From the NCBI RefSeq assembly GCF_002632485.1, contig NZ_NIBU01000019.1, positions 1 to 64,000 of the forward strand: 64,000 bases of DNA, read 5' to 3'. Origin of the DNA: Xenorhabdus innexi (GTDB lineage Bacteria > Pseudomonadota > Gammaproteobacteria > Enterobacterales > Enterobacteriaceae). The position numbers were made by a program, and so were the translations under genes. Positions 26,613-36,204 of the stretch are shown in pieces. Each line of letters opens with the position of its first letter. Position 1 is the first letter of the stretch. A model generated the notes under the pieces. That model was not told where the DNA came from, made no database searches, and worked only from the letters and a program-made list of their open reading frames with translations.

Positions 26613-27048
26613 GGGGGCCTCCACAGGGCTTACTGACTAATTCTTTGATACCCGCACAATCAATAGACACCGTGTCTGTTTCACAATCATAAACTAACGG
26701 ATGCGCATAGTTCGGGCGCGACTCCCGTGCAATCGCCCGAATGGCATCGACGGAACAGGCGGTATAAACAATTCGGCTTCCTACCGGAAAACACCCCTGA
26801 CGATTTTGAAAACGGGATATGGTCAACGTATCACCGTTTCGGCCTGTCACAATCACTTCCTCACACCCCGGATCACACGGTGGACTCATCAAGGCATGAA
26901 ACATCTGGCCTGCCTGCATTTCAGGAAAGTGTCGTCCTTGTCCGCTACGGAGTTTGACGTTTCCTGACTGACAAAAGGATTCACTCAACGTCCCACTTCC
27001 TAACAGATCACATGGGAGCGCCAGATACTTATTCGGACATGACGGCAT
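26602..27048 (-). CDS. Small tail/decoration protein, paralog 1 of 3
   Basis: The product has 148 residues and nine or more Cys. The core (EEVIVTGRNGDTLTISR, then FPVGSRIVYTACSVDAI) has the same beta layout and C-terminal pattern as the next two genes. Probably a beta-sandwich structural protein. No known family recognised. Confidence 0.65.
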   Translation of the reverse strand: MPSCPNKYLALPCDLLGSGTLSESFCQSGNVKLRSGQGRHFPEMQAGQMFHALMSPPCDPGCEEVIVTGRNGDTLTISRFQNRQGCFPVGSRIVYTACSVDAIRAIARESRPNYAHPLVYDCETDTVSIDCAGIKELVSKPCGGPHEN

Positions 27049-27056
27049 CGCAACTC

Positions 27057-27386
27057 CTAATTGGTTTGCTGTTTCAATACTTCAAGAATCCCCGTTTCTG
27101 TCCAGACAAACGTAATGCAGTCCCCGGCACAATAAGGGAGTTTCCCTCCCTCAATACCCCGTTCAACCACAATAGTATCCGGATACGGTTTCTCATCGTA
27201 ATTCGTCGTATGGTGATATTTTACGACTTCCGCGCGTCCTGGGCCTTTCAGTATCAAATACGTATAATTGCCGACACCCACGGCATCAAGCTCACGTGCG
27301 CGTCCATTAGCGATACTCAGGGTGTTTTCTGACGCCGTAATATAATGATCGAGGGTGCCCGAAAACGTCACGATTGCCCTGTACAT
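27057..27386 (-). CDS. Small tail/decoration protein, paralog 2 of 3
   Basis: The product has 109 residues. The layout (NYTYLILKGPGRAEVVKY, then DTIVVERGIEGGKLPYCAGD, CITFVWTETGILEVLKQ) matches its neighbours: a strand, a VERG or ISRF-type strand, an apolar turn, then a final helix. Cys are fewer than in paralog 1. Its start overlaps the end of paralog 3 by 19 bases. Confidence 0.65.
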   Translation of the reverse strand: MYRAIVTFSGTLDHYITASENTLSIANGRARELDAVGVGNYTYLILKGPGRAEVVKYHHTTNYDEKPYPDTIVVERGIEGGKLPYCAGDCITFVWTETGILEVLKQQTN

Positions 27387-27808
27387 GGCTTCGCCTCTCC
27401 ATCAATATGGGTGATATGGCCTGCTGCATCTAGCGTAATAATGGTGTCACAAGACAACGCATAACAGCCCGGTGTTATACACCCTCCCATCCCTTTATCG
27501 GTGCACTGTGCGATCATTTCGCAAAGCTGGGCCGGATTCCAGTCAAAATAAAGACAGGTGCCTGCGGGCCATGATTGTGCTGTTGTACTGTCTGTGCCTC
27601 GTTCTACATGCAATTTATTACCTGACGCCCCATTCACCAAAACGACTTCACGCTTACTGCCGACACCCTTCATGGTCAAATAATAATGGGTGCCCGCTGC
27701 CGGGGTCATGGCACCGGCTAATCCCAACGCTACCATGAGAAACTGATCTGTAGGCCCAATATTCATGGACAGGGTGGTACTTAGGGCATACTTCGTTTTA
27801 TCGATCAT
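27368..27808 (-). CDS. Small tail/decoration protein, paralog 3 of 3
   Basis: The product has 146 residues from ATG 27808, chosen because GGAGATTGCC precedes it; a GTG at 27820 is weaker. Core: HYYLTMKGVGSKREVVLVNG, then LHVERGTDSTTAQSWPAG, CLYFDWNPAQLCEMI. The shared VERG strand links it to paralog 2. The C-terminal extension has four Cys. Confidence 0.65.
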   Translation of the reverse strand: MIDKTKYALSTTLSMNIGPTDQFLMVALGLAGAMTPAAGTHYYLTMKGVGSKREVVLVNGASGNKLHVERGTDSTTAQSWPAGTCLYFDWNPAQLCEMIAQCTDKGMGGCITPGCYALSCDTIITLDAAGHITHIDGEAKPCTGQS

Positions 27809-28406
27809 GGCAATCTCCACAGGCGATAATCGGCGTAGTATCTTCGGGCCATACTTCTAAATCCGGCACACAACACTGCGTTTCATATTGGTTACACTCA
27901 CTGGTGCATTCCTGCATCACCGCCGTTGTCGCATTTACATTGGCCGTCATAAAGGGTTTATAAAAATAAAGCCGTTTATTGACTGCTATATGATTCACAA
28001 TCAATTCACTTTCGTAATATCCCGGTGGCGCTTTGAGAAACAGATCGGGCCACCGGAAACGGACTTCGCCTTTCGGTGTCACCGAAATAGCACACATCGC
28101 CCATTGCCACTGGCAATGATTTATTCGTCGCAAACGCATAATCATCGACTGACGTACCCAAACATCATTACGTTCCTGCGTATAAAAACGAAAATCAAAG
28201 AGTCGTTCTATTTCCCCTTGTTGAATACGTATCGCCTGACGCGCGCTGAACGTATAGCAGGGTTCCGGTCTACACATTTGTTCCGGACAGACTGGCCCTG
28301 TCGATTCACAGCCCGGATCATAAACAGGTAAGACACAGGGGTCACAGTCGATACCACACGCACTGTCCAAATGTGTTCCTGTCTGGTTAATCGTGTACGA
28401 TTTCAT
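27798..28406 (-). CDS. Cys-rich structural protein (202 aa)
   Basis: Very Cys-rich at both ends (ACGIDCDPCVLPVYDPGC, and ECNQYETQCCVPDLE). The middle has FRWPDLFLKAPPGYYESELI, similar in style to PPGEYIIDIPV in the protein at 36205-36717, so the two may share a beta fold. Probably a virion surface or tail protein. It is packed between overlapping neighbours. Confidence 0.6.
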   Translation of the reverse strand: MKSYTINQTGTHLDSACGIDCDPCVLPVYDPGCESTGPVCPEQMCRPEPCYTFSARQAIRIQQGEIERLFDFRFYTQERNDVWVRQSMIMRLRRINHCQWQWAMCAISVTPKGEVRFRWPDLFLKAPPGYYESELIVNHIAVNKRLYFYKPFMTANVNATTAVMQECTSECNQYETQCCVPDLEVWPEDTTPIIACGDCHDR

Positions 28407-29002
28407 AGTAATCTCCTGGCGGACGCTCTGGTATGACGACGTACTCTCCCTGAGTGCATTTTGGGTCGGGAATTAGAAAAGTTCATGATCCGGGACGCCT
28501 TCGTATCCGCAATCGCATCATGGAACTGACGGGCGGCCAACTGTGCCACGTCGTAATCAACCATTTGAGAACCATACATACTGTGTAAGTATTGTCTGGC
28601 ACCATCCAGTATCGGCATCCGAAAACGTGTTAAAAATTCTTCCGGGATCTGGCAATTATCAATACCGGTTATCGCCCAGGCATAATGCACGGAAACACAG
28701 GCACCTTCATGATAATCATCAAATAACCGCACTACCTGATACTGGCCGTCACGTGTCCACTGTGTCGTTGATTCGCCATTAACGGAAACGTTAATAATAC
28801 TACTGATAAGTTGATATGCGGGCACATCCAGCCAGTACTCACACACCCCTGTCTGATAAGGTATCTGTAACGTATCCGTAAAAATTTCCGTTTCGAGCAT
28901 GAATGTTTTCATGGCTTCCACTAACGCCAGTTGCGCTTGTGCTGGGCCGACACTTCGACACATCAACTGCAACGGTGCCACTAAATCATTGACGACTGCC
29001 AT
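28403..29002 (-). CDS. Probable head-tail adaptor/connector (199 aa)
   Basis: An N-terminal helical part (LVEAMKTFMLETEIFTDTL) leads into a beta region (GVCEYWLDVPAYQLISSIIN) and a C-terminal helical part (ARQFHDAIADTK) with a basic tail. Size, order and position directly after another adaptor-like gene fit the ring proteins under the portal. No profile was run. It overlaps the previous gene by 17 bases. Confidence 0.6.
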   Translation of the reverse strand: MAVVNDLVAPLQLMCRSVGPAQAQLALVEAMKTFMLETEIFTDTLQIPYQTGVCEYWLDVPAYQLISSIINVSVNGESTTQWTRDGQYQVVRLFDDYHEGACVSVHYAWAITGIDNCQIPEEFLTRFRMPILDGARQYLHSMYGSQMVDYDVAQLAARQFHDAIADTKASRIMNFSNSRPKMHSGRVRRHTRASARRLL

Positions 29003-29591
29003 TGGTCACCCCCAATAATAAGAGCGCATTCTGCCAGTGTACGTGTCCTTTTTCCGTATAGACTGTGGACGTTTTATCGTAAGAATACGCATAAAACATC
29101 ATAATCTCTTCCAGTGCGGGAAGCAGATCATCGGTCAATGGGACATTTTCATCTTTGGTCACGGTTGGGATCTGGATACACAATCCCCGCACTTTATAAT
29201 GTTCATGTGGATTGACTGGATAGGCTTCATATTCGCCCTCGGCACGATTCACTAAATATAGTGGGCCGCCCTCTCCATTGCATAAATCCATATCCCATGC
29301 GGAGGGTGTTTCTTCCAGCGATGCCAGATACCGGATACGTCGTCCTGCACGGTTCGTGAGTGTATAGGGGGGCACGAAAGCCGTACATGACGTGTGCAAC
29401 AGGCCATCGGGCGGCAAATCATACATGACCATTTCACCAAACTGCCGTGGATGATAACGCCCGATAACCCGCAGGCCGTAATTAACAGCAATAAGCAGAT
29501 CCACCTCCTGCCAATGCGTGTAAGCATATCCCGGCTCTTGGTCTTCAAGGCGACGGGATACACGTTCAATCACGCTATTCGTTGTCGCCAT
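28986..29591 (-). CDS. Probable head-tail adaptor (201 aa)
   Basis: The N-terminus, HWQEVDLLIAVNYGLRVIGRY, then YPVNPHEHYKVRGLCIQIP and DDLLPALEEIMMFYAYSYDK, match the style of podovirus adaptor proteins (DUF6682-like, from memory). It should sit between portal and tail tube. It overlaps the next gene. Confidence 0.65.
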   Translation of the reverse strand: MATTNSVIERVSRRLEDQEPGYAYTHWQEVDLLIAVNYGLRVIGRYHPRQFGEMVMYDLPPDGLLHTSCTAFVPPYTLTNRAGRRIRYLASLEETPSAWDMDLCNGEGGPLYLVNRAEGEYEAYPVNPHEHYKVRGLCIQIPTVTKDENVPLTDDLLPALEEIMMFYAYSYDKTSTVYTEKGHVHWQNALLLLGVTNGSRQ

Positions 29592-29605
29592 AATCCCTCC
29601 GAAAA

Positions 29606-30247
29606 CTAAAAAACGTCTTTTGACATGTCGTTAAGATCTTGTATTACAACCGCATCATTTCCCATGCGCGTTTCATCATAGAATGCCGACACGACTTCGT
29701 TTCCGTTTCTAAATCCATGCGTTGGCATTATCGGTTCAACGAACAATCTTGCGCCCTGTACGGTTTCATGGAATCGTCGCTGCCGTATTTTCTCTTGATT
29801 AATCCGTAATGCTTCCTGTAAATCATCATGCGTATAGATATAGGAAATATCCGGGACACTGGCTAAAACCACTCGGTCAATCGGGCTTTCTGCATCAAAA
29901 GGCATAATATGACCATATGCATCAATGATAGCTAACGGTGTTGCCCCTGGCGATACGGGAGGCTTCATGCGTTCACGAAGTGCCGTCACGTTTTCATCAT
30001 ATCCACGTACCTGTAATAATTGATTCGGGTTATGACGTGGCTGTAATGCCGTGCCCCCTCGTTGAAAATGAACGCGCTTACGCGGGGCTTTGGATTCTAC
30101 AAGCGTATTATGAGAGTTTACAGAAGACGCAACTTCCAATTCCTCAGTCGCTTTTTGCTGCCGCGTTTGGGGTGTTTCATAGGCTAAAGCCGTCGATGCA
30201 TTACCGGCGGTCTGTCGCCGGGTACGGCGTGTGACTTTTTCTGCCAT
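29606..30247 (-). CDS. Unknown virion-operon protein (213 aa)
   Basis: Basic, polar N-terminus (TRRTRRQTAGNAST), then a compact acidic C-terminal region (YIYTHDDLQEALRINQEKI). GGAG precedes the start. It may be a head-completion or coat-associated protein, judged only by its place between coat genes and adaptors. Confidence 0.6.
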   Translation of the reverse strand: MAEKVTRRTRRQTAGNASTALAYETPQTRQQKATEELEVASSVNSHNTLVESKAPRKRVHFQRGGTALQPRHNPNQLLQVRGYDENVTALRERMKPPVSPGATPLAIIDAYGHIMPFDAESPIDRVVLASVPDISYIYTHDDLQEALRINQEKIRQRRFHETVQGARLFVEPIMPTHGFRNGNEVVSAFYDETRMGNDAVVIQDLNDMSKDVF

Positions 30248-30297
30248 GCTCCTCTCCTAAAATAAAGGGGCGTATTATTTTCCCCTCATGCTACACC

Positions 30298-31197
30298 TTA
30301 ATTCAGTGGCTGACACTCTGGGTCAGGGAAGACTGTTTCACACGGTGCGGGTGCACAGTTACACGGATGTTCATCAAAAAACTCCGTAATATCCGCATAA
30401 ATTCCCACACACGCATCAAACGGTAAGGCTTCTTTCGTTGTCTTATCTTTTCCCGCTGTAAAGGTATTGACCAGATAACCGTTGGTGGTCGTCAGTACGG
30501 GCACCGGTAAACCACTTCCTGTGCCGTCTGCCGAAGCGCCGCGTGGAATCTGTATCGTCACCGTTTGTGACGGCACCGTAACCGTTCCCGTAACCCCGGT
30601 GCCATCGGTTGTCTTAAAATCACTTACCGTAATCGTCTGTGCTGGAATAACCACATCGACGGGTGTCGTGTTGCCTGTATCTTGTTTTTCCAACTTCTCA
30701 TTCGGTAATTTCGTTCGTGGCTCAGGCAATGTACTGGTGGTTGGCACGTACCCCAGGTAAAAGCCGGGTTTCCCTAAATCAACCACTAACTGTTTACCGC
30801 CGCCATCCACCACAGGGAGTTTATCCGCACCGGTGACTTTTCCTGTTTTCGCATCATACACAGACAGCTCGACAAACGGTGTCAGGGTGCCCGCGCCTAC
30901 GCGCTTGACGTGATAGACTATGGCATTAATTAACCAGCCTGTTCCTAATAGGTGCGTGGCAATTTCTGCCCCATCGGGCATTTTAAAGTCCGTTTTCTCA
31001 CTCAATCCCGGTACTTCATAGGCACCCGTATAGGCAAAGTCTTGGGTATCAATATGGTTTTCTAGCTGATGATTTCGTTTTTTCTGATGCCCTGCCGGTT
31101 GAACGGGCAGAACATCATTGAAGGCTGAAAACAGCGTATCATCAATCCGGCGAAGTACGTTGCCCCCGTCGAATAAGCCAAAGCGTTTCGCTGACAT
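30298..31197 (-). CDS. Probable capsid decoration protein (299 aa)
   Basis: Directly downstream of the coat protein gene, 9 bases apart. The sequence is beta-rich, with a Thr/Val repeat-like region (TITVSDFKTTDGTGVTGTVT) and a Cys-rich C-terminus (CNCAPAPCETVFPDPEC). Position and composition fit a capsid decoration or cement protein. No family recognised. Confidence 0.6.
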   Translation of the reverse strand: MSAKRFGLFDGGNVLRRIDDTLFSAFNDVLPVQPAGHQKKRNHQLENHIDTQDFAYTGAYEVPGLSEKTDFKMPDGAEIATHLLGTGWLINAIVYHVKRVGAGTLTPFVELSVYDAKTGKVTGADKLPVVDGGGKQLVVDLGKPGFYLGYVPTTSTLPEPRTKLPNEKLEKQDTGNTTPVDVVIPAQTITVSDFKTTDGTGVTGTVTVPSQTVTIQIPRGASADGTGSGLPVPVLTTTNGYLVNTFTAGKDKTTKEALPFDACVGIYADITEFFDEHPCNCAPAPCETVFPDPECQPLN

Positions 31198-31206
31198 TTT
31201 TCCTCC

Positions 31207-32172
31207 TTATTTCTTCAGGGTAATGTACATGACGGCCATCGCTTCAGGGCGCATGAGTTTAAACCCATAAACCTGTAGCCCCTGCCAATAGGTCGCAAAA
31301 TCCGTGGCATCCGAATCTATCACACGGTTGTAATTGATTTGCGTGATCATCAAGATGGCATCTTTACGGCCAAACAGGACGGTATAACACCGATCTCCGG
31401 TTTCAGGATCAATATAAGTCGGGGATTCATGCGTAAACACAAAGGTAAATCCCACCATATCCGGCCAAACTTCGCCGTTCATTAAGACAATCGATTTCGC
31501 CTGACCGGATTTTGACGCATCGTACAAAACAGAATTCGCTTGATACATCAACGGCTGTAGCGCATACGGTGTGACAATAATAAAAGGGCCACTCACACCC
31601 TGCTCTGCCAGTACCGCACGCCCATTGGCAAGCTGCTCACCGATATTCGTAGCGGATACCGTGATCGGATGGCCGAGCGTCCCTAAGTTATACTGTCCCG
31701 TCCGTTTGCCTGCGCATTGTCCCTTATTAAACGGTGAAACCTGCCAAGGCGTCTGAATAAGAATTTCGCGGGATATCGACAAGTCCATTTTGTTCGCAGC
31801 GTCGTCTTTCCAGGAATTCACCCAGGTATTAATATTCTCGATTTGTCGCGTATCAATGTAATTGACTTTCAATGACCAGTATTTCGCCCGGTCAATCGTC
31901 ATACGGAAGATATCCGTTGCTAACTTACTGTGTGTTAACGGCTGATTCTTCTGATAATCGAAGATTTCCGCCTCCGGCTCACGGCGTAAAATGACTTCAT
32001 TACCCGTGGTACTAATTTCTTTCGGAATATCCGCCGCCTGACTTGTCGTGATTTGTGCGGTTATGCCTTTCATCTTAAATCGTGCAATCAGCGCTTTTCC
32101 GATAATCGGATTCGTCAGGAAACTGTAATTCGGATACCCTGACGCGGCTGGCACTACACCCATCTGTCGCAT
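31207..32172 (-). CDS. Major capsid (coat) protein
   Basis: The product has 321 residues, within the usual coat size. It lies in the canonical order portal - scaffold - coat, with the scaffold-like gene just upstream. It has the mixed helix-strand content of HK97-fold coats (SGPFIIVTPYALQPLMYQAN, YCYTVLFG-like strand RCYTVLFGRKDAILMI, ending RPEAMAVMYITLKK). The fold is inferred from context and general pattern rather than a specific signature. Confidence 0.75.
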   Translation of the reverse strand: MRQMGVVPAASGYPNYSFLTNPIIGKALIARFKMKGITAQITTSQAADIPKEISTTGNEVILRREPEAEIFDYQKNQPLTHSKLATDIFRMTIDRAKYWSLKVNYIDTRQIENINTWVNSWKDDAANKMDLSISREILIQTPWQVSPFNKGQCAGKRTGQYNLGTLGHPITVSATNIGEQLANGRAVLAEQGVSGPFIIVTPYALQPLMYQANSVLYDASKSGQAKSIVLMNGEVWPDMVGFTFVFTHESPTYIDPETGDRCYTVLFGRKDAILMITQINYNRVIDSDATDFATYWQGLQVYGFKLMRPEAMAVMYITLKK

Positions 32173-32199
32173 ATGAACTCCTCAATTTATGCTATGCCA

Positions 32200-33294
32200 T
32201 TAATCAACAACACGCCCTTGCAACATTGCCAACTGGAACTGATCTTCTATCTTCTGATAGCGTTCTGCGTCCATTTGTCCCGACATAAATGCTGCGTAAG
32301 CCTTATCGTATTCGCGCTGACTCAACACCTGTTTGCGTTGAACAGGCGGTGTATTCCCCAGCGCCGTGCCCTGATAATTGACCGGCTGATGGAGTTGTCC
32401 CTGACTGCCCTGATTTAGACCACTGCGAAAGGTCTGTAATAAACTGATCAACCGTTGTGCATCACCCTGTTTCCAAGCCATATCCACGAGTTTTCCGTAT
32501 GAATATCCTCCGGCGGCTTCCGAATTGCGAAATGTCGTAAATGCCGGATGTGCTGTTAAGGTTTCGACATCGGGCACCTGAGAACGGATGATAATGTTCA
32601 TTTCCTGCTCCGGTGTCATACCTTGCGAAGCTGGCGTATTCTGTGATGCTTTCAGTTGATTAAGTTCACCTTGTAACCGAAATTGTTCCTGTGCAATACG
32701 TTGTAGATTCGGAGCCATACTCTTAAGTATCTTTTGTGTCTGCTCGGCGGCTTGTTTCCGAATATATTGCGCAGAGTCACCGTAGATTTTTTCTTCCTCG
32801 GCTGAGATCTTAATATCATCAAGATTGACCTGGGGTATCAGCGACTGCAAAAATTGCTCTTGCTCTTTCTGTTGTTGTTCGGCCAGTTGTTGCTGTCTGA
32901 TCTGTAAATCCTGTTGTTGTTGGTGTTGCAAACGCTGGTTCTCTAACTGGAGCCGTTGTGCTTCAAAAAGCTGTTGCTGCTGTTGATTGTGTTGCATCTG
33001 GGTCAGCAACGCACTCAAATTCGGATCGGTTATCACTCCTGATGTATTGGCTTGCCCTGCGGGGGGTGTACCTGCTGTGGAGGACAGCCCTTTAATATTG
33101 CCCTGATCATCAAAAAGACTGATAACATCATAGTCGTTCTGGCCTTGTGCATTCCGTGGCTCTTGCGGCTGTCCCTGAAAACCGTTTTGTGCGGGCTGCG
33201 CTGTTGAGGGCGTCCATGTTGCTGTATTGTTCTGTGTCGCAGGAGGCTGTTCCCATACCGGCTGATTCGTATCATCGTTAAATAAACCTGGCAT
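32200..33294 (-). CDS. Probable scaffolding protein (364 aa)
   Basis: Acidic, Asn/Gln/Pro-rich N-terminus. A long Gln-rich coiled coil follows (residues about 95-210, many QQQ runs), and the C-terminus is helical and basic (ERYQKIEDQFQLAML). Low complexity, helix content and the position just upstream of the coat gene are typical of scaffolds. ATAATGGC lies at the start, and the next upstream gene is 9 bases away. Confidence 0.7.
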   Translation of the reverse strand: MPGLFNDDTNQPVWEQPPATQNNTATWTPSTAQPAQNGFQGQPQEPRNAQGQNDYDVISLFDDQGNIKGLSSTAGTPPAGQANTSGVITDPNLSALLTQMQHNQQQQQLFEAQRLQLENQRLQHQQQQDLQIRQQQLAEQQQKEQEQFLQSLIPQVNLDDIKISAEEEKIYGDSAQYIRKQAAEQTQKILKSMAPNLQRIAQEQFRLQGELNQLKASQNTPASQGMTPEQEMNIIIRSQVPDVETLTAHPAFTTFRNSEAAGGYSYGKLVDMAWKQGDAQRLISLLQTFRSGLNQGSQGQLHQPVNYQGTALGNTPPVQRKQVLSQREYDKAYAAFMSGQMDAERYQKIEDQFQLAMLQGRVVD

Positions 33295-33303
33295 AATGGC
33301 ACC

Positions 33304-33489
33304 TTATTCGTTCAAATCGTTTAATATCTCTTTCAGGACAGCAACACGTCCCCGGTTAAAATCGTTCGCATCCGTATTTTCATACGCTTCACGGGCATCC
33401 GCTAATGCCTGTTGCAGACATTTTATGAACTGCTGAAAACCGCGATGCTGTTTTAAAACGCTTATCGGTACGTCACGATTATCGATCAT
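33304..33489 (-). CDS. Unknown small protein
   Basis: The product has 61 residues, is helical and charged, and begins MIDNRDVPISVLKQHRGFQQ. Like 33806-34012 and 34009-34197 it has a pattern of Arg/Glu-rich helices ending in a conserved-looking VLKEIL or TVLRVLF segment. Start overlaps the upstream stop by 4 bases. Role unknown. Confidence 0.6.
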   Translation of the reverse strand: MIDNRDVPISVLKQHRGFQQFIKCLQQALADAREAYENTDANDFNRGRVAVLKEILNDLNE

Positions 33490-33806
33490 ATTGTCCCTCT
33501 CACGGTCACGAGATAATCCACCACAAGCAGATTTAAATCCACATCCTGCTGTTGATCTAAGGCAAACGCATATGTCCCCGGTAACGTACTGACAAATTGC
33601 GGGCTACTTGCTGATATTTTAACCTGTTTATCGTCAACATTAAATGGTTGATAATCAACGTCTTTGACCGTATCACTCTTTTTGGGGGCATAGTAGACCA
33701 GATAACCGTATTTAGGATTGCTGGCCTGTGCCACGCTGGCAATCAATGTCTGTGGTTTATCATTCTCACCAATGGTGAGGACTTTTGCATAGCAACCTTT
33801 TGCCAT
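33486..33806 (-). CDS. Unknown small beta-rich protein
   Basis: The product has 106 residues, starts MAKGCYAKVLTIGENDKPQT and consists of alternating strands. It may be a head or fiber accessory protein. It overlaps both neighbours by 1-4 bases, so the five genes 33304-36194 form a tightly coupled block. Confidence 0.6.
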   Translation of the reverse strand: MAKGCYAKVLTIGENDKPQTLIASVAQASNPKYGYLVYYAPKKSDTVKDVDYQPFNVDDKQVKISASSPQFVSTLPGTYAFALDQQQDVDLNLLVVDYLVTVRGTI

Positions 33807-34012
33807 TACAATTTCTCCATTGGTGTTATAAATAGAACTCTCAATACTGTTTTATAGGCTTGTAATAATCGCCTACGTTCTTCCGTTGCCGGATGGGTTT
33901 CATACTGTTCACGGGCCTGTGCCAATTGGGCTTCTAAAAACCAGCGGATATGTCGCCCAATCACATGATTACGTAACCTGTTAATTCCTCGATACTGTTC
34001 ATCCGTAATCAT
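33806..34012 (-). CDS. Unknown small helical protein
   Basis: The product has 68 residues (MITDEQYRGINRLRNHVIGR), is highly charged and helical, and ends LRVLFITPMEKL. Similar in style to the 61-residue protein at 33304; they may be diverged paralogs. Overlaps both neighbours. Confidence 0.6.
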   Translation of the reverse strand: MITDEQYRGINRLRNHVIGRHIRWFLEAQLAQAREQYETHPATEERRRLLQAYKTVLRVLFITPMEKL

Positions 34013-34197
34013 AGTGCCTCCTGTGAAATTGCGCGATACACGATTAGGGATTCCCGATGTTCTTCGGGCAGTTTTCCTTGCTGTTCTAACTCGGCATAAT
34101 TTTCCGGTATTTCTAAACGCTCCCGCAGTAACTCATAAATCGCTTCGGCTTCGGGCATACTGCGAAAGGTGGCAATAGCTTCCTGTAATTCCTTCAT
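34009..34197 (-). CDS. Unknown small helical protein
   Basis: The product has 62 residues (MKELQEAIATFRSMPEAEAI), is acidic and helical. Overlaps both neighbours by 4 bases. No motif recognised. Confidence 0.6.
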   Translation of the reverse strand: MKELQEAIATFRSMPEAEAIYELLRERLEIPENYAELEQQGKLPEEHRESLIVYRAISQEAL

Positions 34198-36194
34198 GGT
34201 TTCCCCAAAATAACGTTAGAAATCAGGTTTCTCGGTTTACCTTCACTATCGAATACAATCCCCGTTACAAGTCCGTCTAGCTTTAAAGCGGCTGCCATAT
34301 TCTGGTCTATATATTCATAACCGGGTAAATCACCATAATTATCAGTATAATTGGTGACTGAAAGCTGAGACATGCCGGAACTTTCCCCGATTAAATCGCC
34401 CGGAAATTTTGTTTCATGTGGATTTTGAGACAAATTGGCATAAGAACAGGCAACGAAGGTCTGTTGTGCCCCTTCAAGTACGGAATTTTTTCCAGTGATA
34501 CCCCACCAGGTTTCTGTCTTACCCTCAGAAGGATTCTTCTGAGCAGCAGCAGGAGCATGTTTGTTTTGAAAGATACAGCCATAATAGATCACTTTTCCAT
34601 CACTCATACCGTACACCCCGTAGGTATCCCACCGTACCCAGTCGGCGGTATACTCTTTCGGTGCGCCAGAGGTGCCCGGCTCATTCACCGCCTCACACAT
34701 AAACTGTAATCCGGTACACACTAATTGTCCGCCGCCTTGTGGTGAACAACTGTATATGTCGTAAACCTGTATAGAGGGTGTGTAATATGCCAGGTAATAT
34801 ATTTTTGGCCGAGTAAAACCACTGTGTGCCCACCAATTGTATGAGGGTCTTTCCGGTGTCAATTTAGGCACTTTATCACCGTCAATTAAGGGATCACCAT
34901 AGGCTTGAATATTTCTTTGTGCCCCATTGGTCACAGCAAAACCAGGCCAGATATATTCGCCACCACAACGTAAAAAAATAGTATTACTTTGATCTGCCGG
35001 AATACGCTTAAGTGCCTCTTGTAATGTTTTCAATGGTTGCTTTGGGTCGTTCCCTGCATGGGTATCATCCCCGGCTACAGAGTCGACAAATAATTTCGAG
35101 ACATCTTTAGTGGCCTCTACGCCATAATACAATCCGTTGTTGCGGATCGTCAGTAAATTACCGCCATCGGCTGAAAGTTTAACCCCTAATGGATCAGCAG
35201 CTATACCCGAACCAGTCAAAGAATTATTGACACTGACTTTAATTTTATTGTTCAGGCTATTAATCAGTGTCGTCATGACATTCTGATTGGCAACAAACGC
35301 GTTAATCACCTTTTGCAAATCCAGATCCAAACAATGGCCTTCCGTCCCATCCCCCGTGATAAAACCCGTATTTGCAACACACACTTTGACTTTATTGACT
35401 AAGGCTTTTTTTATCTCATCCATCGATAAGGTTATGGCATCGCACTGGTTATCAATCTTGATATGCAACCCGGTATCGTCCATTGTGATGGAATCAATCA
35501 CTTTCCAGCAGACACGCGTGAAGTCGATATTCAAAGGCACATCGTCACCGTTTCCGGTCAGTGGGCTATCCCGGTCAATCTTAACGCGTCGTAAAGCGGC
35601 TGCCAGTACTTTAATCACCTTACCATTGCCTAAGACTAATTCGATATCCCCGTTCGTATCAATATTGCCACTGGTTACCGTTGCATCATTCAGTAATTGA
35701 CCTAAATCCGTAGTGACTTTACTGCCATCACCTAACGTCAGTTCAAGGTGATTATCTTTCGTTAAAACCGCACTTTTGAGCGTTTTACCAGCAATGGCCT
35801 CTGTCACCGCTTTTGTGAAATCCGCCGTTAGCTGTGTACCGTCTTTCAGGGTCAGCGTTACCGTCATGCCCATCGTCGTTACACTTTGTGGCACGATTGA
35901 CGCGAGATTCACTCCGTGAGTTGTCCCCCTCTGATCTACTAACGTGATACGTTCGCCGTCAAACGAGAAAGCCACAATCCCCGGAATAGCAATATCGCCG
36001 TTATGAATGGCATCTTGCGCCAATTTATTCAGTTGATCACATTTTATGACGTGGGTTGCGGGCGCGAGGACATTTCCCTGACAATCCAATAGGCCCGCTT
36101 GTATTTCATTACAGATTATCTTCTGATTAATCACCGACTGAATATAATTACTGACCTGCTCAAGCGTTAATATAGGGGAACAACAATTAGACAT
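34194..36194 (-). CDS. Tailspike/fiber protein with beta-helix domain (666 aa)
   Basis: Start ATG 36194, behind TAGGAGAAG; the longer frame lacks a site. The N-terminus has Cys pairs (NCCSPILTLEQV), and a middle region has repeated strand pairs (LTLKDGTQLTADF, LTLGDGSKVTTDL, LVLGNGKVIKVL). From about residue 400, KLFVDSVAGDDTHAGNDP begins a right-handed beta-helix-like domain, of the type that binds or degrades surface sugar in tailspikes. It probably forms a trimer for receptor recognition. The catalytic residues cannot be assigned by eye. Confidence 0.7.
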   Translation of the reverse strand: MSNCCSPILTLEQVSNYIQSVINQKIICNEIQAGLLDCQGNVLAPATHVIKCDQLNKLAQDAIHNGDIAIPGIVAFSFDGERITLVDQRGTTHGVNLASIVPQSVTTMGMTVTLTLKDGTQLTADFTKAVTEAIAGKTLKSAVLTKDNHLELTLGDGSKVTTDLGQLLNDATVTSGNIDTNGDIELVLGNGKVIKVLAAALRRVKIDRDSPLTGNGDDVPLNIDFTRVCWKVIDSITMDDTGLHIKIDNQCDAITLSMDEIKKALVNKVKVCVANTGFITGDGTEGHCLDLDLQKVINAFVANQNVMTTLINSLNNKIKVSVNNSLTGSGIAADPLGVKLSADGGNLLTIRNNGLYYGVEATKDVSKLFVDSVAGDDTHAGNDPKQPLKTLQEALKRIPADQSNTIFLRCGGEYIWPGFAVTNGAQRNIQAYGDPLIDGDKVPKLTPERPSYNWWAHSGFTRPKIYYLAYYTPSIQVYDIYSCSPQGGGQLVCTGLQFMCEAVNEPGTSGAPKEYTADWVRWDTYGVYGMSDGKVIYYGCIFQNKHAPAAAQKNPSEGKTETWWGITGKNSVLEGAQQTFVACSYANLSQNPHETKFPGDLIGESSGMSQLSVTNYTDNYGDLPGYEYIDQNMAAALKLDGLVTGIVFDSEGKPRNLISNVILGKP

Positions 36195-36204
36195 TTTTCT
36201 TCTC

